Assembly: GCF_040545475.1 (NCBI RefSeq)
Contig: NZ_JBEPMA010000003.1
Span: 62,001-126,000, forward strand
Length of the DNA stretch: 64,000 nt
DNA from: Peptoniphilus_A olsenii
GTDB lineage: Bacteria; Bacillota; Clostridia; Tissierellales; Peptoniphilaceae
Direction: 5' to 3'
Below the pieces are notes generated by a model, which ran no database searches, had not been told where the DNA came from, and saw nothing but the letters and a program-made list of their open reading frames with translations. Made by a program: the position numbers and the translations under genes. This document shows positions 35,233-44,366 of this stretch, in pieces. Positions within the stretch are counted from its first letter, which is position 1. Each line of letters opens with the position of its first letter.

Positions 35233-36657
35233 TTAGCAATCAATTGGATTTAATAAATTATATAATGTTTTAACGTGAATTCCAGTGGCACGTTTTGGCA
35301 AGTATCCCTTAGCTTTACTTCTATAAGCTGTGCCTGCTATATCCAAATGTATCCATTTTGTGTTTTCTTTTACAAATTCTCCGACAAATAGTCCTGCAGT
35401 AACAGAGCCTGCACCATTGGAGCTTGTATTTGCAATGTCTGCTACATCTGAATTATTTAATTTTTTGAAGTCCTCATCATATGGGAAAGCCCAAATCTTT
35501 TCACCAGCAATTTCTGCTGCTTGAAGTAGTTCTTGATAAAAGCCATCATCATTTGTAACTGCGCCTGTATATTCTTCGCCAAGTGCGGATAAAACTGCAC
35601 CAGTTAGAGTTGCAAGATCAATTACTCTTTCAACTTTGAAATTATTTGTAGCATAGAAAATAGCATCGGCAAGTGTAAGTCTACCTTCTGCATCTGTATT
35701 TTTAACTTCGACAGTTAAACCTTTCATGGTATCAATTATATCGCCTGATTTATACGCAGTGCCAGAAATCATATTCTCACAAGCTGCAACTACAGCTACT
35801 ACATTAACTTTTGCTTTGCTTTTTCCTAGTGCATACATTGTTCCGATAACGCTGCCGGCACCTCCCATATCAGAATGCATTGACACCATGCCTTTTGCAG
35901 TTTTAATATTATATCCGCCGCTATCATAAGTTAGTCCTTTTCCCACTAGGGCTGTTTTAGGAGAATCACCGTTTTCAATTTCCATTACAATTAGTCTTGG
36001 TCTATTAGCAGCTCCTCCTCCGACTGCAAGAAAAGCTTTCATGTCTAGTTTCTTAATCTCTTCCTCTTCATAAATTCTAACTTTTACTCCAACTTCTTCA
36101 AGTTTTTCTTTAGTAATATTAGCCAGAGTTTCGGGATAGATTATATTTCCAGTTTCATTTACTAAATCTCTTGCTAAGAATACTCCGTCCATTATATCTG
36201 TAGATATTTGAACTCCTTGTTGTAGTTTTTCCTCAGGTCCACGAGCAGCGATATAATTTATAGTTAAGTCAAATATTTCATCTTTAGATTTTGTTTTTTT
36301 GCTAAAATTATATTCTCCATGTCGCAGTCCTTCATATGCTGCCATGATTGTTTTCTTTTGGCAAATTCCAAAGTCGGGCATTTTTACTGTGGCTATTTCT
36401 TCTTTTTCTTTTCTCAATAAGTTACCTAATTCGAAGAAAATATTTCTCACATCGTCAAGTTTAATATCTTGATTGCCAAGCCCAATGAAAATTTCGCTAT
36501 CTGATTTTGTGTTTGGTAGATAAAGTATATCTTTTAGTTCAGCTTTAAAATTCTTATTTTCAAGATAATCATTAAAGTCGTTTTTTGCAATGTCTTCTTT
36601 AGTTAAGAAATGTACTCTCGCACCTTCTTCGTTGCCGTATATGTTAAATTTAATCAT
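35233..36657 (-). CDS. pepA: Leucyl aminopeptidase (M17 family)
   Basis: The 474-residue enzyme removes N-terminal residues from peptides. The C-terminal catalytic domain has the two-metal pattern VGKGLTYDSGGYNIK, the Asp in HSDMGGA, and the family signature NTDAEGRLTLADA. The N-terminal macro-like domain spans about residues 1-160. It is a cytoplasmic hexamer in relatives. Peptide breakdown fits an amino-acid-fermenting organism. The ribosome binding site is AGGTG. It is a single-gene unit, divergent from the DMT transporter. Confidence 0.94.
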   Translation of the reverse strand: MIKFNIYGNEEGARVHFLTKEDIAKNDFNDYLENKNFKAELKDILYLPNTKSDSEIFIGLGNQDIKLDDVRNIFFELGNLLRKEKEEIATVKMPDFGICQKKTIMAAYEGLRHGEYNFSKKTKSKDEIFDLTINYIAARGPEEKLQQGVQISTDIMDGVFLARDLVNETGNIIYPETLANITKEKLEEVGVKVRIYEEEEIKKLDMKAFLAVGGGAANRPRLIVMEIENGDSPKTALVGKGLTYDSGGYNIKTAKGMVSMHSDMGGAGSVIGTMYALGKSKAKVNVVAVVAACENMISGTAYKSGDIIDTMKGLTVEVKNTDAEGRLTLADAIFYATNNFKVERVIDLATLTGAVLSALGEEYTGAVTNDDGFYQELLQAAEIAGEKIWAFPYDEDFKKLNNSDVADIANTSSNGAGSVTAGLFVGEFVKENTKWIHLDIAGTAYRSKAKGYLPKRATGIHVKTLYNLLNPIDC

Positions 36658-36818
36658 TTTTACACCTCACAAATATTATACATTAAACAATTATTATTTT
36701 CACTCTAACAGATTAAATTAAAAATAAATTAAATATCTCATCTTAATATTTTTATTTTTATAGAGGTCTTTTTTAAATTATTAATATGTGATAACATTGA
36801 ATTAATAGCAAAGAAACT

Positions 36819-36868
36819 AAGTACCAATTTAGTTGATTATAGTACATAATCGATTGTTGGTACTTTTT
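36819..36868 (+). promoter_or_regulatory. Leader terminator directly upstream of the DMT transporter
   Basis: AAGTACCAA pairs with TTGGTACTT, with an inner GATTAT/ATAATC helix, and is followed by six T residues, 17 bases before the start codon. The gene upstream points the other way, so the only transcript this terminator can end is the transporter's own leader. That implies attenuation by an unknown signal. Confidence 0.6.
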
Positions 36869-36885
36869 TAATAGGTGGTGCTTAT

Positions 36886-37791
36886 ATGAATAGAAATTTA
36901 AAGGCTTCGTTAATGTTATTTATTACAGCAATCATTTGGGGTTTAGCATTTGTAGCTCAAACTGCAGGCATGGAGCATCTAGGTCCTTTTGCTTTTACAT
37001 CAGCACGTTCTTTTGTAGCTTGTGTATTTTTGATTGTTACATATTTTATCTTTAAAAATTCAAAAGTTGTTGCTGACATACATAGTTACTCAATACGCAG
37101 GACAGTAAAGGGTGGACTGATATGTGGAGTGGCATTTACTTTTTCTGTAAATCTTCAACAGATAGGTCTAGTGTATACAACGGCAGGTAAAGCTGGATTT
37201 ATTACGGCCTTATATATCGTTTTCATTCCTATAATTGGGCTTTTATTTGGCAAAAAGCTGGATAAAAAATTAACACTATGTATAATCACTGCTATGGTGG
37301 GGACATATATAATGTCTGTAAAAGGTGAATTTAGGATAAACAAAGGAGACTTTATTGTCTTCTTATCATCAATTACTTTTGCAATACATTTGATGTTAAT
37401 GGCAGAATTTTCCAAAGACACAGATAGTATTATTTTATCTTTCATTCAGTTTTTGGTATGTGGAATAATTTCAGGCATCATTGCCTATATGGGAGAAGAT
37501 ATAAAAATTGAAGCGATTTTAAAATCTTATATTACAATTTTGTATGTAGGGATACTTTCTTCGGGAGTGGGCTTCACATTGCAGATAATCGCACTAAAAG
37601 ATTTAGATACTGTTATTGCATCCATGATAACTTCATTAGAGTCAGTCTTTGGAGCAATTTTTGGATGGATACTTTTGAATCAAGCTATGAATGAACGTGA
37701 AATACTTGGAGCATTTTTAATTTTTTTGGCCACACTATTTGCACAAATTCCTGTGGAGAAATTAATTAGAAAGAAATTTAAAAATTCTTAG
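36886..37791 (+). CDS. DMT-superfamily transporter (EamA type)
   Basis: The 301-residue protein has ten membrane segments in two EamA repeats. The first repeat opens FITAIIWGLAFVAQ, and the second ends LESVFGAIFGWILLNQ with the usual E-x-x-x-x-x-x-G element. Members export or import amino acids, nucleosides and other metabolites; substrate is unknown here. AGGTGG precedes the ATG. Confidence 0.88.
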   Translation: MNRNLKASLMLFITAIIWGLAFVAQTAGMEHLGPFAFTSARSFVACVFLIVTYFIFKNSKVVADIHSYSIRRTVKGGLICGVAFTFSVNLQQIGLVYTTAGKAGFITALYIVFIPIIGLLFGKKLDKKLTLCIITAMVGTYIMSVKGEFRINKGDFIVFLSSITFAIHLMLMAEFSKDTDSIILSFIQFLVCGIISGIIAYMGEDIKIEAILKSYITILYVGILSSGVGFTLQIIALKDLDTVIASMITSLESVFGAIFGWILLNQAMNEREILGAFLIFLATLFAQIPVEKLIRKKFKNS

Positions 37792-37868
37792 TTAATTTTT
37801 CACATAAATTTAATATAAATTAATATTTCTAACACATTTATACTATATAATATATTAGAGGTGAGGAA

Positions 37869-38495
37869 ATGTCGCTATTTGATAAGATTTTTGGCAAAAG
37901 CTCCAATAAAATAATAACAATTGATGGAGAATACGGCAGTGGTGCAACAGAGATTGCCAAACATATTGCCGATAAATTAAATATAAAGTTTTATGATGAT
38001 AAAGTGATAGAGCTTATGAGCCTTGAAAATAAAGTAAAACCTGAGGATGTACGCAAAGATGATTCTTTTTTGCAGGGCACTATTTATGATCTTTATAGAC
38101 AAAATTATTCCTACTCACAAGAAGATATGTCTGTTAATGATGCAGCGTTTTTGATGGATTCTCGTACTATTAGAGAAATTGCAAAAAAAGGGCCGGCTGT
38201 CATATTTGGTAAGTGTGCGGATTTTGTGTTGACAGATGAAGATATTTTTTCTGTTTTTATCTATGCTAAGGAAGAATTTAAAAAACAAAGAATACACAAT
38301 TCTTATAATATAAAAGAAGAAAAAGTAGAACTAAAGATGAATAGAGAAAATAGTCGCAGGTCAAATCATTATTCCAGAAATACGGGCAGAAACTGGGGAG
38401 AAGGTCATAATTATGATTTGATGATAGATTCTTCAGTATTTGAATTTGAAACCATAGAAGATATTATAATGAATTTAGAAGTTAAGAAAAAATAA
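37869..38495 (+). CDS. Cytidylate kinase-like protein
   Basis: The 208-residue protein has a P-loop near the N-terminus (IDGEYGSGATEIAKHIA), then FYDDKVIELMS, GPAVIFGKCADFVL and the Arg-rich REN/NSRRSNHYSRNTGRNWG lid, the pattern of the cytidylate kinase-like family (Cmk2 type). True Cmk phosphorylates CMP; many of these proteins are untested. The N-terminal MSLFDKIFGKSSNK extension precedes the kinase fold. GAGGTGAGG precedes the ATG. Confidence 0.85.
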   Translation: MSLFDKIFGKSSNKIITIDGEYGSGATEIAKHIADKLNIKFYDDKVIELMSLENKVKPEDVRKDDSFLQGTIYDLYRQNYSYSQEDMSVNDAAFLMDSRTIREIAKKGPAVIFGKCADFVLTDEDIFSVFIYAKEEFKKQRIHNSYNIKEEKVELKMNRENSRRSNHYSRNTGRNWGEGHNYDLMIDSSVFEFETIEDIIMNLEVKKK

Positions 38496-38530
38496 AAGTA
38501 TGGGTTATTTGCTCATACTTTTATTTTTTT
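38494..38530 (+). terminator. Terminator after the cytidylate kinase-like gene
   Basis: AAAAGTATG pairs with CATACTTTT, followed by TATTTTTTT. It separates this gene from the wall-polymer cluster. A weak promoter for the cluster (TTCAAA, 17 bases, TATAAT at 38592-38597) follows. Confidence 0.82.
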
Positions 38531-38624
38531 ATTATTTTTTTGTCAAAAGCTATAATTATCAATTTCTATTCAAATTCATTCTCAAATCATGTATAATTAA
38601 AATGTTAAGGAGGATTATTAGAAT

Positions 38625-39752
38625 ATGATTAAAGTTCTCCATTTAATTAGTGGTGGCGACACTGGAGGAGCTAAGACTCACATTTTCACATTGATGAAAG
38701 GTCTTGTGGGAAAAGTCGATGCCAAGATAATTTGCTTTATCAAAGATACTTTTTATGAAGAGGCAAAAGAGCTTGGCTTTAATATCGAAGTTTTCGAACA
38801 AAAGAAGAGATCGGATCTGAGTGTGGTCACTAGATTAAGTGATGAAATTAAAAAAGAAAAATATGATATTGTGCATGCTCATGGGGCGCGTGCAAATTTT
38901 ATTGCTATGTTTTTGAAAAATAAAATATCTGTACCTATGATTACAACAATCCATTCGGATTATATGCTCGATTTTAAGGATAATTTTTATAAAAATTTAA
39001 TTTATACTACATTAAATAAAATGGCACTTAAAAAATTTGATCATTATATTTGTGTTAGTGATAATTTTAAAGATATGCTCATAGAGCGTGGTTTTGATAG
39101 CGATAAAATTCATGTTCTATACAATGGAATTGATACTGAAGAAAAAATAGATTTTTTGCCAAAAGTTGCTTTTCTTCAAAAACATAAAGTTGTCTATAAT
39201 GGTGAGTTCATCGTGGGCATTGCGGCAAGGCTTGATAAGGTAAAAGATCACGAAACTTTTATTAAGGCTGCACGAAAGGTCATTGATAAGAATTTGGATA
39301 TTTTGTTTTTGATAGCAGGTGATGGCGATGAAAGAACAAATCTTGAAGAAATGGTCCAAAATCTTGGTATTTCTAGCCAAGTTTATTTTTTAAATTTTGT
39401 CAAAGATAAGTATTCATTCTTCAATGCTATTGATTTAAATGTGTTAACAAGCATTTCAGAATCATTTCCATATGTGATAATGGAAGCAGCGCTTGTTGGA
39501 GTCCCAACTATATCCACTAGAGTTGGCGGTATTCCAGAGATTGTAAAAGATGATGTGACAGGATATTTATTTGAAGTAGGAGATGAGAACTCTCTTTCAA
39601 ATTATATTTTAAAGCTATACAGAGATATAGGTAAATTAAAAACACTTGGCATAAATATGAAAGAAAATGTAAAAGAAAATTATTCTCATGAAGCAATGGG
39701 AGAGACACAATTTAAAATTTATGAGAGAATCTTGCAAGGAGGAAGAAAGTGA
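38625..39752 (+). CDS. Glycosyltransferase family 4 protein
   Basis: The 375-residue GT-B enzyme has the N-terminal acceptor domain (MIKVLHLISGGDTGGAKTH, HAHGARANFIA) and the C-terminal nucleotide-sugar domain with IAARLDKVKDHETFI and the E-x7-E motif in SISESFPYVIMEAALVG. It probably adds a sugar to a lipid-linked wall polymer on the cytoplasmic side. AAGGAGG precedes the ATG. The next gene overlaps its stop by four bases. Together with the O-antigen-ligase-like protein and CsaB downstream it forms a wall-polymer cluster. Confidence 0.9.
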   Translation: MIKVLHLISGGDTGGAKTHIFTLMKGLVGKVDAKIICFIKDTFYEEAKELGFNIEVFEQKKRSDLSVVTRLSDEIKKEKYDIVHAHGARANFIAMFLKNKISVPMITTIHSDYMLDFKDNFYKNLIYTTLNKMALKKFDHYICVSDNFKDMLIERGFDSDKIHVLYNGIDTEEKIDFLPKVAFLQKHKVVYNGEFIVGIAARLDKVKDHETFIKAARKVIDKNLDILFLIAGDGDERTNLEEMVQNLGISSQVYFLNFVKDKYSFFNAIDLNVLTSISESFPYVIMEAALVGVPTISTRVGGIPEIVKDDVTGYLFEVGDENSLSNYILKLYRDIGKLKTLGINMKENVKENYSHEAMGETQFKIYERILQGGRK

Positions 39753-40231
39753 AAATTATAGACAAAAATGGAAGGCTTTTTGGTTTTATAAATATTATCG
39801 ATTTGCTTGTTCTTATAGCAGTTATTGGTATTATTATTGTGGGTATTAAAAGGTTTGGCAATAAAACTACTACCGCTGGTGCTCAAACAAAACCGGGTAT
39901 TGTAGTTGCAGAAATTGCTGAAGTGCGTGATGCTACTGTAAATGCAGTTAAAGTAGGAGATCCTTTATATGATTACGATAAAGGAACATATATAGGTGAA
40001 ATTGCAGAAGTTTCATCTGAGCCTTTCACCAAAGAGGTGGAATACCAAGGCAAATGGGTTAAGGCAGAAGTTCCTGAAAAATACGTTGTAAATTTAAAGC
40101 TTAAGGTCGATGTCAAAGAGACAGATGATTTTTATCAAATTGGTACAGAACAATTAAGAGTAGGTGCTCAACAAAGAGTTAAGAATAAAAAGTTTGCTTC
40201 ATTTATTACAGTTTTAGACATAGAAGTTTAG
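39749..40231 (+). CDS. DUF4330 membrane-anchored protein
   Basis: The 160-residue protein has a short cytoplasmic start (MKIIDKNGRLFGFINIIDL), one membrane segment at about residues 18-36, and an outside beta-rich domain (GDPLYDYDKGTYIGEI). This is the DUF4330 pattern; function unknown, but the family is often found in cell-envelope polysaccharide clusters of Clostridia. GTG overlaps the glycosyltransferase stop, behind GGAGG. Confidence 0.85.
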   Translation: MKIIDKNGRLFGFINIIDLLVLIAVIGIIIVGIKRFGNKTTTAGAQTKPGIVVAEIAEVRDATVNAVKVGDPLYDYDKGTYIGEIAEVSSEPFTKEVEYQGKWVKAEVPEKYVVNLKLKVDVKETDDFYQIGTEQLRVGAQQRVKNKKFASFITVLDIEV

Positions 40232-40238
40232 GTGCGAT

Positions 40239-40781
40239 ATGTATAATTCAGTAACTTTAAGAATTTTAAGTTGTATTTTTGTGGCACTTTCAGATGCTTA
40301 TAAAAATAGTTATACTCATAAAATTTTGAAAAGTATTGTAAATCCAATCAAGTTTGTATGTGCTAATTCACGTATAAATCAAATTTTAAATGGAGAAAAA
40401 TATATTTTTAGAGATTCTTATTTTCTAAAGATTTATAAGAAATTATTTAGTCTGGTTGAAAGATTTATGCATTTTTTATATAAAATTCTTTTCGGCCCTA
40501 TAAGGAAATCTCTATTTTTAGGTGATACAGTTGAAGTTTTATCATCTTTTGATTTTGTCATGGGGCTTGTGTCAAATATTATTCTTTGGACTGGTATTTT
40601 TGTGCTCATTGTTTCTATTATTTTTAAAAGCCATATTAAGTTATCACTATTGATTTTAATTTTTGGTTTCATATTATCTATGTTTAAGGGCAAATATTTG
40701 GAAATTATAAATGGTTCTAAAGTGCTAGTTTTTATCCTAAGCTTTTTTAAGTTAGATGAAGGCGGTGAAAAGTGGTGGTAA
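40239..40781 (+). CDS. Membrane protein of unknown function in the wall-polymer cluster
   Basis: The 180-residue protein has two or three membrane segments in its second half (about residues 108-130, 134-147 and 160-172). Its first half is amphipathic and basic (SYTHKILKSIVNPIK). No family is recognised. It lies seven bases after the DUF4330 gene and overlaps the start of the O-antigen-ligase-like gene, so it is a member of the same operon. A partner of the polymerase is possible. Confidence 0.68.
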   Translation: MYNSVTLRILSCIFVALSDAYKNSYTHKILKSIVNPIKFVCANSRINQILNGEKYIFRDSYFLKIYKKLFSLVERFMHFLYKILFGPIRKSLFLGDTVEVLSSFDFVMGLVSNIILWTGIFVLIVSIIFKSHIKLSLLILIFGFILSMFKGKYLEIINGSKVLVFILSFFKLDEGGEKWW

Positions 40782-42106
40782 TGCCTAAAAAGTTAAATTT
40801 TGTTTGGTTAGTGGGCATATTTTTAGCACTAATTTATTATTCTTTAGGGCTTAAATTTTTTGCTGCGGCTCTTGTTGGAGTTTGTGGTTTTGTAATGGTT
40901 TTATATGATGTAAAAATTGGATTATTTACAGCAGCGTTCATTTATCCATTTCTGCCTGATGCGATAGGTCTTGTTATGCTTTTAGCTATGGGTTTTTTTG
41001 TTTTACTTAGGGCAATATTATTTAAAGAGCATTTTGAAGTAATGGATTTAACTTTACCAATAGCTTTATTTGCATTTGTAGCGATTTTTTCCACATTAAC
41101 TTCTGTAGAACCAATGGGTTCTATTAGAGATTTAGCACTAAATGCAGCAGGGCTTAGCTTTGTATTTGCAATGACTAATTCTATTAAAAATAAAAAAGAA
41201 CTTAATGGCTTCATTTCAGTTTTTATGTTGTCGGCTCTTATTGTAGCACTAATTGGTATTGTTCAAAAATTCACAGGTGTACAGATGAGGCCAGAGTGGC
41301 TAGATACTGAAAATAATACAGATATTGCCGTTAGAGTTTATTCTGTATTTTATAACCCGAATATATTGGCAGAATATTTAGTTATGCTTACTCCCATAGC
41401 TGTTGGGTTAAGTTGGCATACAAAGAGCCTCAGAAAAAAACTAGTATTTATGGCAGCAACTGCTATTTTATTGATATGCTTACTATTGACACTTTCTCGT
41501 GGTGGTTGGGTAGGAATTCTTTTTGCTGCTCTTACTTTTGTAATTTTAGTTGATAGACGACTATTACTTTTAGCAATACCAATAGGCTTTGGTGGCTTTA
41601 TGTTTTTACCAACACAGATGTTAAATAGAATTTTGTCTATTGGTTCAACAATAGATTCTTCAAATTCGTACAGAATAAAAATATGGAATATAACTATGGA
41701 TGTAATAAGAGACAACCTTGTTGGTGGTGTTGGATTTGGATATATTCCTTTTAAAAAGACATTTGAAACTTATATCAGGACGATGCCAATTTATCATGCA
41801 CACAACACTTATTTAGAGGTGGCTGCTGAAATTGGTATAGCAGGTTTGTTTATATTCATTTTATTTTTGTTTTCTACAATTAAATATGCATATATAAATT
41901 TAGTAAAATCAACTGATAAATATTTTAGATATATTGGTGCTGGTTTATGTGCTAGTGTTGTGGGTATTATGGCTCACGGTATTGTAGAACATTTTCTATA
42001 TATACCAAGAATTATTTTTACTTTTTGGATAATAATTGGAATAATTTTCACATCAATTAAAATTGAAAAAGCAGAGAATACAAAAAATATTGATATAACC
42101 GATTGA
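40772..42106 (+). CDS. O-antigen ligase/polymerase family membrane protein
   Basis: The 444-residue protein has about eleven membrane segments and the Wzy_C/WaaL region: LTLSRGGWVGILFA, then a large outside loop ending in the conserved YHAHNTYLEVAAEIGIAG. Such proteins polymerise or transfer undecaprenyl-linked glycans outside the membrane. The GTG at 40772 overlaps the upstream stop; ATG at 40781 is an alternative with GGTGG right before it. It probably builds or attaches the pyruvylated wall polymer. Confidence 0.87.
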   Translation: MVVMPKKLNFVWLVGIFLALIYYSLGLKFFAAALVGVCGFVMVLYDVKIGLFTAAFIYPFLPDAIGLVMLLAMGFFVLLRAILFKEHFEVMDLTLPIALFAFVAIFSTLTSVEPMGSIRDLALNAAGLSFVFAMTNSIKNKKELNGFISVFMLSALIVALIGIVQKFTGVQMRPEWLDTENNTDIAVRVYSVFYNPNILAEYLVMLTPIAVGLSWHTKSLRKKLVFMAATAILLICLLLTLSRGGWVGILFAALTFVILVDRRLLLLAIPIGFGGFMFLPTQMLNRILSIGSTIDSSNSYRIKIWNITMDVIRDNLVGGVGFGYIPFKKTFETYIRTMPIYHAHNTYLEVAAEIGIAGLFIFILFLFSTIKYAYINLVKSTDKYFRYIGAGLCASVVGIMAHGIVEHFLYIPRIIFTFWIIIGIIFTSIKIEKAENTKNIDITD

Positions 42107-42142
42107 ATTTAATTTATTTAAATAATATAAAATTATAAAAAA

Positions 42143-42175
42143 TGAGCCCTATTCATTAAAATTATTTAGGGCTCA
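42143..42175 (+). terminator. Hairpin between the O-antigen-ligase-like gene and csaB
   Basis: A perfect nine-bp stem (TGAGCCCTA/TAGGGCTCA, 15-base loop) has no T run on the plus strand (AACATTT follows) but a T6 run on the minus strand. It may be a weak terminator or a processing site between the two genes. Confidence 0.5.
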
Positions 42176-42230
42176 AACATTTAAATTTATGTAATGTGAA
42201 TATTTCACTAAAGAAAGTTATGTGATTCAT

Positions 42231-43328
42231 ATGAAAAAATTAGTAGTTTCTGGGTACTTTGGCTTTGATAATTCAGGCGACGACGCCATTTTAAAAGCTA
42301 TGGTATCTGATTTTAAAAAATTTAATAAAGATATATCTATTACGGCACTTTCAAATAATCCGTCCAAGACTAAAGAAATTTATCACATTAATGCGGTTGA
42401 CAGATTTAAAGTAACTGAAGTTTGGAAAACATTAAAAGAATCTGATATACTCCTCTCTGGTGGAGGATCGCTATTGCAAGATTTTACATCTACAAGGTCG
42501 ATAATTTATTATTTAGCAGTTATACTCATGGCTAAAATACAGGGCAAAAAAGTATATGTTTATGCTAATGGAATTGGACCTATTGATAAAGGTTTCAGCA
42601 GATTTCTAACGAAATTTGTATTAAACAGAGTTGATTATATAACTTTGCGTGATAAACTGTCCGAAAAATTTGTGAAAAATTTGGGTGTCAAAAACAATAA
42701 TATCAAAGTCACGGCAGATCCAGTTTTTTCACTTGATGTTGTAAGTAAAATAAGAGTAGATGAAATTTTAAAATTTGAAGAGATAACTCTAACTGATAAA
42801 ACAATAGGCTTTTGTCTTAGAGATTATAAAGAAGACGAAAGTTTAAAAATTAAATTTGCACAGGTAGTTGATAAACTCATTGACGATGGATATGATGTAT
42901 TGTTAGTTCCTTTTCATATGCCTCGGGACAATGTATATTCTAGGGATATAGCAGAATTATCTAAAAATAAAGATAAGGTTCAAGTGGTCAAAAACACCTA
43001 TTCAGCTGGAGAGTTAATGGGAATATTTAATAGACTTAAAATATTAGTGGCTATGAGACTTCACTCATTAGTATACGGTGCTAATGTGAATTTACCAATG
43101 GTTGGTATAATTTACGACCCTAAAGTACGTGCCATGGTAAATGAGCTTGGAATAATGGAAGCAGTTGAAGTCAATGACTTTAGTGCTGATGAGCTTTATT
43201 TGAAGGTTAAAAGAACTTTAGACAATTTAGAGTCATCTAAATTTACACTTGCTAAAAATACAGAAATAATGAGAAAAAAAGCTCAAACAAATATAGAAAT
43301 AGCTTTAGAACTTTTGGAAAATGAATAA
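42231..43328 (+). CDS. csaB: Polysaccharide pyruvyl transferase CsaB
   Basis: The 365-residue enzyme adds a pyruvate ketal to the secondary wall polymer; the modified polymer is the ligand of SLH domains. Family features are SGYFGFDNSGDDAILKAM at the N-terminus, LSGGGSLLQDFTS, and the C-terminal AMRLHSLVYGANVNLPMVG. ATG at 42231 starts the conserved MKKLVVSGYFG; an upstream GTG at 42222 is possible. It ends the wall-polymer cluster. An SLH protein lies at 58.2-62.5 kb, consistent with this role. Confidence 0.93.
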   Translation: MKKLVVSGYFGFDNSGDDAILKAMVSDFKKFNKDISITALSNNPSKTKEIYHINAVDRFKVTEVWKTLKESDILLSGGGSLLQDFTSTRSIIYYLAVILMAKIQGKKVYVYANGIGPIDKGFSRFLTKFVLNRVDYITLRDKLSEKFVKNLGVKNNNIKVTADPVFSLDVVSKIRVDEILKFEEITLTDKTIGFCLRDYKEDESLKIKFAQVVDKLIDDGYDVLLVPFHMPRDNVYSRDIAELSKNKDKVQVVKNTYSAGELMGIFNRLKILVAMRLHSLVYGANVNLPMVGIIYDPKVRAMVNELGIMEAVEVNDFSADELYLKVKRTLDNLESSKFTLAKNTEIMRKKAQTNIEIALELLENE

Positions 43329-43338
43329 ATATTAAAGG

Positions 43339-43366
43339 ACATATCGCTTGTCGATATGTTTTTTAT
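43339..43366 (+). terminator. Terminator after csaB
   Basis: The eight-bp stem ACATATCG/CGATATGT with a five-base loop is followed by TTTTTTATTT. Confidence 0.85.
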
Positions 43367-43612
43367 TTACCCTGAATTTACTATTAATACATCTATTTTA
43401 AAACCCGAGCTAATATACTAAATTTGAATTAGAGTAATTTAAAATGAACCAGATTAAATTGCTTTTATCATTTTATATAAAATTCGATAATAATTGAACG
43501 TATATGTAAAATCAATATTATAACGTGTTAAAAGATAGAATAATAATTTTATTAGTTAACTAATAATTGGGTGTTATGCCAAATGATTTAAATTTTGAGG
43601 AGTTAAACTGAA

Positions 43613-43792
43613 ATGAAAGGTAAACAGTTTTATATAAGTATAATGATTTTGGTACTATTGATGTGTATATATAATTTATACAAATATTATCAAAAAGGAT
43701 ATGTTGACTCTAAAATTATAAGACATGATTTATTTCTACTTTTTGTGTTCATATTGGTTAGTTTTATTAAATATAACTTTTTATCAAAGTAA
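43613..43792 (+). CDS. Small two-segment membrane protein
   Basis: The 59-residue frame starts with ATG behind GAGGAG and encodes two membrane segments (FYISIMILVLLMCIYNLY and LFLLFVFILVSFI) separated by a charged loop (KYYQKGYVDSKIIRHD). No family is recognised. Size and layout resemble the frameshifted small membrane gene at 4595. Support is the ribosome binding site and the clean hydrophobic pattern. Confidence 0.55.
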   Translation: MKGKQFYISIMILVLLMCIYNLYKYYQKGYVDSKIIRHDLFLLFVFILVSFIKYNFLSK

Positions 43793-43804
43793 TTTTAAAT
43801 CCAT

Positions 43805-43829
43805 TAAAAAACCCCTTGAATCAAAGGGG
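43805..43829 (-). terminator. Terminator of the TOBE-domain gene
   Basis: The stem CCCCTTtGA/TCAAGGGG is followed on the minus strand by six T residues, 19 bases past the stop codon. Confidence 0.78.
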
Positions 43830-43848
43830 CTAAAAATACAATAAATGA

Positions 43849-44058
43849 TTACTCTACGCCAATCATGACATTACTTGCTTTTATAATGGCACTTGCATCC
43901 TTTCCTACTTCAAGGCCTAGTTCTTCAATTGCATTATTTGTTATAGAAGAAGTAATTATAATTCCATTTCCAATATCGATTTTTACTATGCCATTGACAG
44001 CACCTTTTTCAATTTCAATAACTTTACCTTTAAATACATTTCTTGCACTAATTTTCAT
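43849..44058 (-). CDS. Molbindin-like TOBE domain protein
   Basis: The 69-residue protein is one TOBE domain: MKISARNVFKGKVIEIEKGAVNGIVKI, then GIIITSSITNNAIEELGLEVGK and ASAIIKASNVMIGVE. Molbindins (Mop) bind molybdate or tungstate oxyanions as oligomers. No other molybdenum genes are in the window. ATG at 44058 follows AAGGAGTGA; in-frame codons upstream lack a site. Confidence 0.9.
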   Translation of the reverse strand: MKISARNVFKGKVIEIEKGAVNGIVKIDIGNGIIITSSITNNAIEELGLEVGKDASAIIKASNVMIGVE

Positions 44059-44094
44059 TATTTCACTCCTTATAATTTTTTGAATTACTTGCAA

Positions 44095-44277
44095 TTTTTG
44101 ATAAATACATAACTCGATTTTTTTACCATAATGATTAATTACTTTAATTATATATTTTTAAATAAGGAATTGTCAATTACATAATAATTATTACCATTTA
44201 CCATAATATTTTAAGAAGTGATTATTAAGTTAAATATAAAGGTGAAGAAGAGTTAATTTAATATCACTAAGAAATGC
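44095..44277. other. AT-rich gap upstream of the TOBE gene
   Basis: I see no gene. The TOBE gene promoter must lie in the first part on the minus strand, but no clear box pair stands out. Confidence 0.4.
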
Positions 44278-44316
44278 ATAAAAAATATGTTGATAATTTA
44301 TACCAACATATTTTAA
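44278..44316 (-). terminator. Terminator of the YitT gene
   Basis: A ten-bp stem (AAATATGTTG/CAACATATTT) is followed by a T6 run on the minus strand, about 50 bases past the stop codon. Confidence 0.68.
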
Positions 44317-44366
44317 GTATCTATTCATTTATAAAAATACAAAGATGTTTTAGTTTTATTATATAT

